Source: Gemmatimonadota bacterium (GTDB lineage Bacteria; Latescibacterota; UBA2968). Taken from it: a stretch of DNA of 33,898 nt. The notes under the pieces are model-generated. The model was not told the origin of the DNA, ran no database searches, and saw nothing but the letters and a program-made list of their open reading frames with translations. Position 1 is the stretch's first letter, and each line of letters begins with the position of its first letter. A program made the position numbers and the translations under genes. The stretch lies in the NCBI GenBank assembly GCA_026706845.1, contig JAPOXY010000181.1, positions 1 to 33,898 of the forward strand, in the 5' to 3' direction. Shown one piece after another: positions 17,035 through 24,366 of this stretch.

Positions 17035-18488
17035 CACCCCACTTTGCACTTGAGAATTTCTCGTGCAACTTCCCGATCGTCAAAAGGGGTTTTAATCCCA
17101 TTGATTTCCTGATAATTCTCATGTCCCTTGCCCGCAATGAGTACGAGGTCGCCCGCTCGCGCTTTTGCAATGGCCTTTTCAATTGCCCATCGGCGATTGG
17201 GTTCAACGATGTGCGGGGCATCGCCCAGACCGGGCAAAATATCGGCAATGATGGCATCGGGGTCTTCCGTGCGAGGATTGTCTGATGTCACCACAGATAA
17301 ATCGGCCAACCGAGCAGATAGACCGCCCATCACAGGCCGCTTGCCCTTATCGCGGTCCCCACCGCACCCAAATACACAAATCAATTGTCCTCGGGCAAAT
17401 GCGCGCGCGGTTTGAAGCACATTTTTTAGTCCATCTGGCGCGTGCGCATAATCGACAAATACCCCAAAATTTTGCCCGCAATCAATGCCTTCAAAACGAC
17501 CTGGAATCCGAATTTCGCGCAAAGCATCTGCGATAATGCCAGGTTCGATCTCCAATGCGAGGCCAGCAGTGACTGCAGCAGTGGCATTATACAACTGAAA
17601 ATCGCCTTGAAGTGCCAGTTCCAGGTCTATCTGGCCCTGCGGTGTTTGCAAGCAAAGTCGCGTACCGCCCTGCGATGTGCTACCCTCTAAAATGCGCACT
17701 GTCGCATTTTCTGAGCGACCATAGCTCAACAAGTGTGCCGAACATTTTTTTACCAAGGTCTCTGATGCCGTGTCGTCAGTATTGACGACTGCATAAGCAT
17801 CCGATCTGAGATTGTCAAAGAGCAGTGCCTTGGCCGCTAAATAGGCGTCAGGCGTGTTGTGATAATCCAGATGGTCGTGCGTCAGGTTAGTAAATACCGC
17901 AACTTCATAATCAATGCCCAACACGCGATTTTGTGCCAGTCCGTGTGATGTTACTTCCATCGCGGCTGACCGACATCCCGCATCGACCATTGCGCGAAAC
18001 ATGCGGTGTAAGTCATGTGCCTGTGGCGTAGAATTGTGCGATGTTTCGCGTGTTGTGCCGAGATCGTGTTCGATGGTTCCAATCAGGCCTGGTGCGAGAC
18101 CAGCCATTTCGAGCACCGCGCGGATGAGATAAACGGTCGATGTTTTGCCATTCGTGCCCGTAACACCGATCATTTTCAACTGTTCGCTCGGTCTGTTGTA
18201 AAAACGACGGGCAATATGTGCAAGTGCACGGTGCGTGTTGGCCGTTTGAACAAAAGCTGTATCCCCTACATCGACATCGCGTTCGGCCACAATGGCTCGA
18301 GCACCTGCCTGAACCGCCTGGAAAATAAAAGGATGTCGATCTGCAAAGCCCCTATCGCTACTGAGCGCGACAAATACATCGCCTTCTTCGATGCGCCCCG
18401 AATGGGTTGCAATACCTCCGATATTGGGATTATTTCCGCGCATCCTCACGACATCTGGCACGTCGGATAGCAGTTCTTGCAGACGCAT
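17034..18488 (-). CDS. murE: UDP-MurNAc-L-alanyl-D-glutamate--2,6-diaminopimelate ligase MurE
   Basis: MurE adds the third residue of the stem peptide. The 484-residue protein has the P-loop GTNGKTS (111-117), the carbamylated-lysine region AYLAAKALLF (Lys220) and the C-terminal VFGCGGDRDKGKRPVMG. SDNPRTEDP contains DNPR at 403-406, the motif that recognises meso-diaminopimelate, so the peptidoglycan is predicted to be meso-DAP type rather than Lys type. GKGHENYQ is conserved near the C-terminus. It starts 3 nt after the ftsI stop and overlaps murF by one base (TGATG). Confidence 0.97.
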   Translation of the reverse strand: MRLQELLSDVPDVVRMRGNNPNIGGIATHSGRIEEGDVFVALSSDRGFADRHPFIFQAVQAGARAIVAERDVDVGDTAFVQTANTHRALAHIARRFYNRPSEQLKMIGVTGTNGKTSTVYLIRAVLEMAGLAPGLIGTIEHDLGTTRETSHNSTPQAHDLHRMFRAMVDAGCRSAAMEVTSHGLAQNRVLGIDYEVAVFTNLTHDHLDYHNTPDAYLAAKALLFDNLRSDAYAVVNTDDTASETLVKKCSAHLLSYGRSENATVRILEGSTSQGGTRLCLQTPQGQIDLELALQGDFQLYNATAAVTAGLALEIEPGIIADALREIRIPGRFEGIDCGQNFGVFVDYAHAPDGLKNVLQTARAFARGQLICVFGCGGDRDKGKRPVMGGLSARLADLSVVTSDNPRTEDPDAIIADILPGLGDAPHIVEPNRRWAIEKAIAKARAGDLVLIAGKGHENYQEINGIKTPFDDREVAREILKCKVG

Positions 18489-18491
18489 ATC

Positions 18492-20570
18492 TCAACTTTC
18501 TCGTTTGCATTCGACCGTGCATACTGTTCCCGGTTTTATGGCTACACCCGGTTCGGGCGATTGCGCAATCACCCGTCCACTACCCGAAATTTTGATCTGA
18601 AACCCCAACTGTGTCAATTGGGCAACCGCCTGCCGCACGGGTGCGCCGCGCACATCGGGCATGTAAAGCGAATCTGAACCTTTGTCATCTGTGCGATGAT
18701 CGGGGGAGGTGATCGGCGCGGAAGCTAAAAACAACGAAACATTATTTTCTTCGATGTCGATATGCTGTCCAACAACGCGGTCTCCTTCACCCGCAATTTG
18801 ATAGGTCATTCCCAGACGTTTCAGGGCATCTGTTGCAGCTTTCCGCGAAAGGCCCACCAGATGAATGTCGGCGCGTGGCGGTGGCGGCGGCTGTTCTTCG
18901 ACCAGGGGCGCACTGTGGCGCAGAGGCGCTTGCCGCAGGCTCAAAATTCGCTGTACAATACGTTTAAAAACAGGCGCGGCAACCAGACTTGCCCAGTGGA
19001 TCTTTTGGGGGCTATCTATAGCCACCAGACACAGCAACTCGGGGCGTTCAACGGGCAAAAAACCCACAAAAGACGGAATGTAACGATTGGGATCGTATCC
19101 GGGTTGTCCCTCTTTTACCTGTTGCGCAGTCCCGGTTTTTCCGGCGACTCGATAACCGGGTATGCGCGCATTTTTACCGGTGCCTTGCTTGACAACGCCT
19201 TCGAGAAAACTGATAAGAGTACGCGCTGTTTCGGGCGATATTACCCGTCGCATAGGTCTGGGCGATCCTTCAACCATTGTGGAATCTTTGCGAGAAGCTC
19301 TTAAAAAAATACGCGGCTTCATTAAGCGTCCCCCATTGGCAATCGCGCTATAAGCAGCGGCGACCTGAAGGACTGTCACGGCGATCTCTTGCCCAATGGA
19401 AAGGGTTTCCAATGATCGTGCCGACCATTTATCTGGATGGCGAAGTTGACCGCCGACTTCGCCCGGCAAATCCACACCTGTTTTGGCGCCAAAGCCAAAT
19501 AAGCGCATCTGGCGATACAAGGGACCTTTTTCCACTTTACGTGCAATTTTAGCCGTGCCAATATTACTCGATTCTTCCATTACTTCTCGAACGGTCAGCC
19601 AGCCACTGGGATGTGAATCCCGAAGCACCTTGCCGCCAGCAATACGCATTCTGCCATTTTCACAGAAGATTTTATCTTCTGGCTCAACCAAACCGGCTTC
19701 GAGCGCGGCGGCAAATGCCACAACCTTAAAGGTCGAACCCGGCTCAAACTGATCAGTCGCTGCCCGATTGCGCCGTATCCAGAGTTCTGATTTTGAAAAA
19801 TCATTTGGATCGTAAAAGGGCGCGTTTGCCAGTGCTAAAATTTCGCCTGTATGAGGTTCCATTACAATGGCAATGCCGCTTTTAGCATTGAATTTCTGCA
19901 TGCCTTTTAGCAACTCTTCTTCTGCAATGGCCTGATAATCGGCATCGATGGTAAGCGTGATGTCATCGCCATTTTTAGGCATCTGCCGAACTGCGCCGAG
20001 TGTGCTGAGCATTTGTCCTCGCGCATCAACGCGTGCGGATAACTCACCTGGCTCGCCTCTCAAGATTGGATCAAAAGCGCGTTCAATCCCTTCGATTCCC
20101 TGTCCATCGGTATCGGTATATCCCAATACCTGACCCGCCAGAGTCCCCATGGGATAATTGCGCCTCATTTCAACAATGCGCCCGATACCTTCTGGCAATC
20201 CAGTAGGTGCATCGATGACCTGACGAGCTAGCCACACGAAGGAGCGCGAGCGATCTACCTTTTCAAGGAGAGATGCCTCATCGTGTCCGGATTGTCGAGA
20301 AAACCGAACGGCGAGCGCACGCAGGCTGTCTCGATCGGATATTTGATTGAGAAAGAACGATTGGGATTCGAGACTTGTCGCCAGCACCCGACCGCGTCGG
20401 TCAAAAATGCGCCCTCTCTCTGCCAGTAAAACCCGCTTCTTGACATGCTGGCTGCGCGCCTGGTCTATGTATGCTTCGACCGACCAGACTTGTAGAGAGA
20501 CCAGCCGAAACGCCAAAAGTGCCGCGAATCCCATACCGAAAAACGCGATTATTCTTAAGCGGTTATTCAT
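18492..20570 (-). CDS. ftsI: Septal penicillin-binding protein FtsI (class B PBP) with two C-terminal PASTA-like domains
   Basis: This transpeptidase cross-links septal peptidoglycan in the periplasm. The 692-residue protein has an N-terminal membrane anchor (about 7-28), then a pedestal domain with ERGRIFDRRGRVLA. The transpeptidase domain has SxxK as S279-T-F-K282, SxN as S334-S-N336 and KTGT at 478-481. After a Pro-rich linker (PPPPP, 561-565) come two PASTA-like repeats. The first (about 568-617) is diverged, and the second (about 636-692, MPDVRGAPVRQAV) is clear. PASTA-bearing division PBPs are best known in Gram-positives and also occur in FCB-group bacteria. The start overlaps the ftsL stop as TAATG. 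Confidence 0.96.
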   Translation of the reverse strand: MNNRLRIIAFFGMGFAALLAFRLVSLQVWSVEAYIDQARSQHVKKRVLLAERGRIFDRRGRVLATSLESQSFFLNQISDRDSLRALAVRFSRQSGHDEASLLEKVDRSRSFVWLARQVIDAPTGLPEGIGRIVEMRRNYPMGTLAGQVLGYTDTDGQGIEGIERAFDPILRGEPGELSARVDARGQMLSTLGAVRQMPKNGDDITLTIDADYQAIAEEELLKGMQKFNAKSGIAIVMEPHTGEILALANAPFYDPNDFSKSELWIRRNRAATDQFEPGSTFKVVAFAAALEAGLVEPEDKIFCENGRMRIAGGKVLRDSHPSGWLTVREVMEESSNIGTAKIARKVEKGPLYRQMRLFGFGAKTGVDLPGEVGGQLRHPDKWSARSLETLSIGQEIAVTVLQVAAAYSAIANGGRLMKPRIFLRASRKDSTMVEGSPRPMRRVISPETARTLISFLEGVVKQGTGKNARIPGYRVAGKTGTAQQVKEGQPGYDPNRYIPSFVGFLPVERPELLCLVAIDSPQKIHWASLVAAPVFKRIVQRILSLRQAPLRHSAPLVEEQPPPPPRADIHLVGLSRKAATDALKRLGMTYQIAGEGDRVVGQHIDIEENNVSLFLASAPITSPDHRTDDKGSDSLYMPDVRGAPVRQAVAQLTQLGFQIKISGSGRVIAQSPEPGVAIKPGTVCTVECKRES

Positions 20571-20884
20571 TATCGACTCAAATATAAATTTTTCGGTGGA
20601 TCACTTGGGAACACCATGCCCAATTCTCGAACGGCAATATCGCGAATGCGATTGCTCTGCTTCAAACTCGCTGTGCGTGCCAGGAGTCGCTCTTGCTGGT
20701 TCAAAAGACTTTTTCGCTCTTCACTCAACTGGTCAATTTCACGCCCCTGACTCAGGGTTTGTACATGTCCCCACATATAAATCAGCAATCCCGTAACGAG
20801 GAGAATGACCGATAAAAAACCAGTGCGATAAATCCCCCAGGGTGAGCGCGGTTCTGAAGTCACGACAGTAGTCCTTGATGGCAT
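20570..20884 (-). CDS. ftsL: FtsL-like septum-formation initiator protein
   Basis: This is a small 104-residue bitopic protein: a short cytoplasmic N-terminus, one membrane helix (about residues 22-38) and an extracytoplasmic coiled coil (QTLSQGREIDQLSEERKSLL and onward). It ends with RIRDIAVRELGMVFP, the ending typical of FtsL. FtsL joins FtsB and FtsQ to activate FtsW/FtsI. The assignment rests on topology, the ending and position between rsmH and ftsI. It overlaps the end of rsmH by 25 nt, and its stop overlaps the ftsI start. Confidence 0.88.
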   Translation of the reverse strand: MPSRTTVVTSEPRSPWGIYRTGFLSVILLVTGLLIYMWGHVQTLSQGREIDQLSEERKSLLNQQERLLARTASLKQSNRIRDIAVRELGMVFPSDPPKNLYLSR

Positions 20885-21834
20885 AACCAGGGTTGAGCGG
20901 AAACATTGAGGCGTTGCGCCATGCGAAGTGTTGCGCTACGTGCCCGTGGATTTTTGGCGATTTCCGCCCGATTTGGTCGAATGGCTCGCTTTCTCGGCAA
21001 GGTCAATACAGACAGGCGATTACACGCGCATAAGGGCAGACCCACAGGCCCGATACAATCGCGTGTACCCAGTTCAAAAACCCGTTTGACAGCGCGGTGT
21101 TCCAGCGAATGATAAGACAAAACGCCAATGCGCCCGCCGGGTTTGAGCAAGTCAACTGCTATTTGAAGTGCGTCTTCAAGATGTGTCAATTCGTCGTTCA
21201 CTTCAATGCGAAGCGCCTGAAATACCCGCGCAAGTGTCTTTTGCTTTCGAGGCCCATAACTATATCGTATAATTACATCGGCCAGATCGTCCGTATAATT
21301 AAGAGGCCTGTTTGCACAAATTGCCCGGGCAATGCGGGCGGCAGCGCGTTCTTCACCATAAGTTTTAATGACGCAGGTCAAATTTTTCTGCGAATACGAA
21401 TTGACTACCTCGTGGGCTGTGCATTTTGCATCGGGTCCCATACGCATATCGAGCGCACCGCGTTGCTGAAAGCTGAACCCCCGTTCGGCATTGTCAATCT
21501 GGTGCGATGAGAGACCCAGATCGAATAAAATACCCGTGATTGTCGCGAGGCCATGTTCGGCCAGAATGTGTCGGAGATTCCAAAACGGTGCTTGCACTGT
21601 ATAAACGCGATCTTTAAATGGCGTCAGGCGTTTTGTCGCGACTTCGATAGCTTTGGGATCGCGGTCAATGCCGATCAATTTGCCATCAGGTCCCAGGTGA
21701 TTGAGCATAATTTCAGCGTGTCCGCCCCCTCCCAAGGTGGCATCGACATAAATTCCATTGGGATCGGTTATGAGATATTTTGACACATCTGACCCCAGGA
21801 TCGGAACGTGATACTCTGGGGCCTTATGGTGCAT
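20860..21834 (-). CDS. rsmH: 16S rRNA (cytosine1402-N4)-methyltransferase RsmH (MraW)
   Basis: RsmH methylates N4 of C1402 in 16S rRNA, in the ribosomal P site. The 324-residue protein starts HVPILGSDV and has the SAM-binding loop DATLGGGGHA (31-40). LFDLGLSSHQID and GFSFQQRGALDMRM follow, and ALRIEVNDEL and LSYHSLEHRAVKR come later; all are diagnostic. Its C-terminal 25 nt overlap ftsL. Upstream, 77 nt of AT-rich palindromic sequence separate it from mraZ. Confidence 0.97.
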   Translation of the reverse strand: MHHKAPEYHVPILGSDVSKYLITDPNGIYVDATLGGGGHAEIMLNHLGPDGKLIGIDRDPKAIEVATKRLTPFKDRVYTVQAPFWNLRHILAEHGLATITGILFDLGLSSHQIDNAERGFSFQQRGALDMRMGPDAKCTAHEVVNSYSQKNLTCVIKTYGEERAAARIARAICANRPLNYTDDLADVIIRYSYGPRKQKTLARVFQALRIEVNDELTHLEDALQIAVDLLKPGGRIGVLSYHSLEHRAVKRVFELGTRDCIGPVGLPLCACNRLSVLTLPRKRAIRPNRAEIAKNPRARSATLRMAQRLNVSAQPWLCHQGLLS

Positions 21835-21868
21835 AACCTGTTGTTTTTAAATTTGTTGTCGTATGACT

Positions 21869-21907
21869 GAATATTTATTCTGAATATTTATTCCAATTTT
21901 TGGAATA
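21869..21907 (-). repeat. AT-rich palindromes between mraZ and rsmH
   Basis: Two identical 12-mers GAATATTTATTC (21869-21880 and 21882-21893), each an interrupted palindrome with 5-bp arms, lie one base apart. They overlap a perfect 8-bp hairpin, TATTCCAA at 21889-21896 and TTGGAATA at 21900-21907, with a 3-nt loop. The hairpin sits just after the mraZ stop. Without a T-run it is not a standard terminator. A protein-binding site or an RNA processing or attenuation structure is possible. Confidence 0.7.
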
Positions 21908-21911
21908 TTCA

Positions 21912-22358
21912 CTACCGTTCTAATCCTTCAGCTATCTCTTCCATATTGACGGCATTTTGAGCTTCGTTATACTTATCCGGATCCCAAATTTCAATACAAT
22001 CAACGGCACCTGCCAGCGTTGCGCGATCTGTAATACCGACTGAATCCAGGCGCTTTCGGGGGATCAATGCACGCCCCTGGCGGTCGAGTTTTACCTCAGA
22101 TGCACGTCCTGCCATTGCTCTAACTAATTGTCTTGACTGGACTTGCGAGTGTCCCATGTTGCGTAGTTGATCAATGATCCGCCGCCATCCATCGGGGTCA
22201 AACGCAGCCAAACAGCCATCAAACCACTGCGTGACAATAATTGAACTTACGCCACTGGGCAGTGCGTTCCGAAACGCTGCAGGAACGATTAGGCGACCCT
22301 TGATATCGATGGGGATATTTTCAAAGTCGCCATAAAACTCTGGACAGTTATCGGACAT
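21912..22358 (-). CDS. mraZ: Transcriptional regulator MraZ
   Basis: MraZ is a DNA-binding protein that represses its own dcw operon. The 148-residue length is normal. Two AbrB-like repeats each carry the DxxGR motif: DIKGRLIVP in the first (about 18-26) and DRQGRALIP in the second (about 92-100). It is the first gene of the division cluster. A promoter and a three-copy direct repeat lie 41-87 nt upstream, matching the known autoregulation. The ribosome site is weak (AGG about 11 nt before the ATG). Confidence 0.97.
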   Translation of the reverse strand: MSDNCPEFYGDFENIPIDIKGRLIVPAAFRNALPSGVSSIIVTQWFDGCLAAFDPDGWRRIIDQLRNMGHSQVQSRQLVRAMAGRASEVKLDRQGRALIPRKRLDSVGITDRATLAGAVDCIEIWDPDKYNEAQNAVNMEEIAEGLER

Positions 22359-22398
22359 CTAAGAAGCCTGAGGGAGCTAAGTTGTTATTTTTCAAAGT

Positions 22399-22427
22399 AA
22401 TATATAAAAAATTAAAATCCACCACAA
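22399..22427 (-). promoter_or_regulatory. Predicted sigma-70 promoter of the dcw cluster
   Basis: On the minus strand, TTGTGG (22427-22422) and TATATT (22404-22399) are separated by exactly 17 nt. The -10 matches the consensus at five of six positions, and the -35 keeps the TTG core. The -35 lies within the copy of the MraZ-type direct repeat nearest mraZ, so a bound repressor would block polymerase. Confidence 0.6.
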
Positions 22428-22445
22428 TCCACCACAATATGCCAC
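22416..22445 (-). promoter_or_regulatory. Predicted MraZ operator: three 10-bp direct repeats
   Basis: On the plus strand, AATCCACCAC occurs at 22416-22425 and again at 22426-22435. A third copy, AATATGCCAC (22436-22445), matches at seven of ten positions. Read on the minus strand these are GTGG-containing boxes with a 10-bp period. That matches the spacing and TGG core of MraZ binding repeats known upstream of mraZ in other bacteria. The operator function is inferred from this resemblance and position. Confidence 0.7.
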
Positions 22446-22560
22446 CTCGCTTAAATTAGTAATTCGCGTTTCAAAAGTCAATTGTTTTATATAGAAAAAA
22501 TAAGTTATTTATATGCGTTATTGTGACGTATTTTGAGGGAATTGTGGAAGGACCTCTGTT

Positions 22561-22920
22561 ATGAAAAAACTGCTCCTCTGGTTTCTTTTGCTCAGCGCGG
22601 TTGGATGCGCGGCCGATGAACAGTTGTACCCCGGGGCATCGCCAAAGCTGTCGGATAAGAAATTTATCGAGCTATTTGCAGACGCGATAGAACTTCACCG
22701 CCGCTATGTACACGTGCCCGACTCACTGCTGGTGGAAAGAAAAAAACTGTTTAAACGCCATGGTATTACACAAGCCGATATTGAGAAATTTCTCAAAGAT
22801 CGACGGGATCACCCAGAAAAATGGGACGCGCTCATTGCCCTGATTCAGCAGCGATTTGGCGAGGCAGCAGAGCGTGAGATGAAGGCATTTCAAAAGACGA
22901 CAACGAAAGGTGAGAAGTGA
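22561..22920 (+). CDS. Small putative lipoprotein, function unknown
   Basis: This is a 119-residue protein with a GGAAGG ribosome site. The N-terminus MKKLLLWFLLLSAVGC is a lipoprotein signal with Cys16 as the lipidated residue (the -3 position is Ala, acceptable but not ideal). The mature part is hydrophilic and mostly helical (KKFIELFADAIELHRRYVHV, then QRFGEAAEREMKAF). I do not recognise the family. It is transcribed away from mraZ across a 202-nt AT-rich intergenic region and ends in a heptanucleotide repeat that encodes its last residues and stop. A terminator hairpin lies 33 nt after the stop. Confidence 0.8.
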   Translation: MKKLLLWFLLLSAVGCAADEQLYPGASPKLSDKKFIELFADAIELHRRYVHVPDSLLVERKKLFKRHGITQADIEKFLKDRRDHPEKWDALIALIQQRFGEAAEREMKAFQKTTTKGEK

Positions 22921-22930
22921 GAAGTGTGAG
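22910..22930 (+). repeat. Heptanucleotide repeat at the 3' end of the lipoprotein gene
   Basis: Two identical 7-mers GTGAGAA (22910-22916, 22917-22923) are followed by GTGTGAG (22924-22930). The unit resembles those at 8693-8727 (minus strand) and 15624-15644. The stop codon of the lipoprotein gene lies within the second copy. Confidence 0.6.
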
Positions 22931-22953
22931 GTTGCGGGCTGGTTGCAGATAAA

Positions 22954-22985
22954 AAAATCCCCCACATTTTTCTGCGGGGGATTTT
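22954..22985. terminator. Bidirectional terminator between the lipoprotein gene and rseP
   Basis: AAAATCCCCC (22954-22963) pairs perfectly with GGGGGATTTT (22976-22985) around a 12-nt loop. A-runs on one side and T-runs on the other allow termination in both directions. It serves the convergent lipoprotein gene (+) and the rseP end of the uppS operon (-). Confidence 0.85.
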
Positions 22986-23026
22986 GTCGTTCGGCCTCTG
23001 GTATGTCTAATAGGTGGCGGGGAGCT

Positions 23027-24352
23027 TTAGTTTCCAAACCATCCGGAAATGCGTCCGATATCGTTAAAGGTCACGTAAATGATCAGGAAGAGCAAAAATG
23101 CAAATCCAGCTTGTTGGAGCCAGGCTTTGTGTCGCGCAGATAAATCTCGGCGGATAATGCCTTCAATCGCAAGAATGGTGAGATGGCCACCATCGAGCAC
23201 GGGAATGGGTAGCAGATTGAGTACGCCCAGATTAATGCTGAGCACGGCCATAAACCCCAGCAGAGAGAAAAAACTGTGCTCAGCACTTTGGCCCACCATC
23301 TGAAAAATCCCCACAGGTCCGGCCAAATTCTTGCTGGATTCTTGTCCTATGACCAGGCGTTTGACAAATCCAAAAATAGCCGTTGACCAAGTGATGGTTT
23401 CTGCTGCGCTGCGATGTACGGCCTTAAAAAAGGGAATGGGATTGCGCTTGGAAGCCCAATCAATTCCAATGCGCCCTACGGTCTCGCCATTAAAAGTTTG
23501 AGAAGCGGGAATAATCTGCTCTGTCATCTCTTCGCCATTGCGCTGCCAGGTCAATGAGATTTCCACACCGGGTTTCGCAGATATCTCGCGACTCATCTCC
23601 CACCACATCGTCACCGGGACACCGTTGACCGATGTAATCACATCGCCCGGTTGCAGGTCAATTTCTGCAGCTGGCATCCCGGGCATTACAGCTCCAACTT
23701 CTGTGGTCATATAATATCCCAGTCCCAGACCTTCGCGGGGAAGCGAGGTCAAATCGACAGAGATCATCATTCGCTCGGTCATGTCTGGCCGGTAGGTGGG
23801 TATTCGTTCAATTTCAACGGGCACGAAGTCCCCGGACTGAAGGAGAAACGCATCTTCCATTTCTGCCCAGTCATTTACCGCTGTATTTCCAACGGTTAAA
23901 ATGCGGTCTCCCGGTCTTAGGCCTGCCGTATAGAAGGGCGAGTCTGTCTTAACTTCACCCACGCGCGAATCGTCCAAAAATGCGTATTCACCCGCCGCCA
24001 TACGCATAATGAGCAATAGCAAAAATCCCAGAAAAAAGTTCATTGCCGGACCAGCGATGAGCACCGCCATTTGTATCCAGCGCGGCTTCGCCTGAAATTC
24101 CCATGGCTTACCCTTGCGCTCTTCGTGACCAAAATCTTCCATGCCGGCCATCTTCACATAGCCGCCCAATGGCAACCACGAAAGGCAGTATTCGGTCTCG
24201 CCAATTTTCACGCCTATCGCTTTGGGCGGAAAGCCAAGTGAAAAGGTTTCAACCCGGATGCCCGATTTTTTGGCCACCAAAAAATGCCCGAGTTCGTGAA
24301 CAAAAACCAGCACGCCTAAGACAAAAAGGAAGTAGAGAAGATCGACGATCAC
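23027..24352 (-). CDS. rseP: Site-2 intramembrane zinc metalloprotease RseP
   Basis: RseP cleaves membrane-embedded anti-sigma factors and signal-peptide remnants. The 441-residue protein has the zinc motif HELGH (His19, Glu20, His23) in the first membrane helix. Two tandem PDZ domains follow (SPFYTAGLRPGDRILTVG and AEIDLQPGDVITSVNGVPV). The second active-site motif NLLPIPVLDGGH lies near the C-terminus. The two PDZ domains match the E. coli RseP layout. It starts with GTG 14 nt after dxr and is last in the uppS-cdsA-dxr-rseP operon. The final two membrane segments end with WFGN. Confidence 0.95.
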   Translation of the reverse strand: MIVDLLYFLFVLGVLVFVHELGHFLVAKKSGIRVETFSLGFPPKAIGVKIGETEYCLSWLPLGGYVKMAGMEDFGHEERKGKPWEFQAKPRWIQMAVLIAGPAMNFFLGFLLLLIMRMAAGEYAFLDDSRVGEVKTDSPFYTAGLRPGDRILTVGNTAVNDWAEMEDAFLLQSGDFVPVEIERIPTYRPDMTERMMISVDLTSLPREGLGLGYYMTTEVGAVMPGMPAAEIDLQPGDVITSVNGVPVTMWWEMSREISAKPGVEISLTWQRNGEEMTEQIIPASQTFNGETVGRIGIDWASKRNPIPFFKAVHRSAAETITWSTAIFGFVKRLVIGQESSKNLAGPVGIFQMVGQSAEHSFFSLLGFMAVLSINLGVLNLLPIPVLDGGHLTILAIEGIIRRDLSARHKAWLQQAGFAFLLFLIIYVTFNDIGRISGWFGN

Positions 24353-24366
24353 GGGAAACCTCGTTT

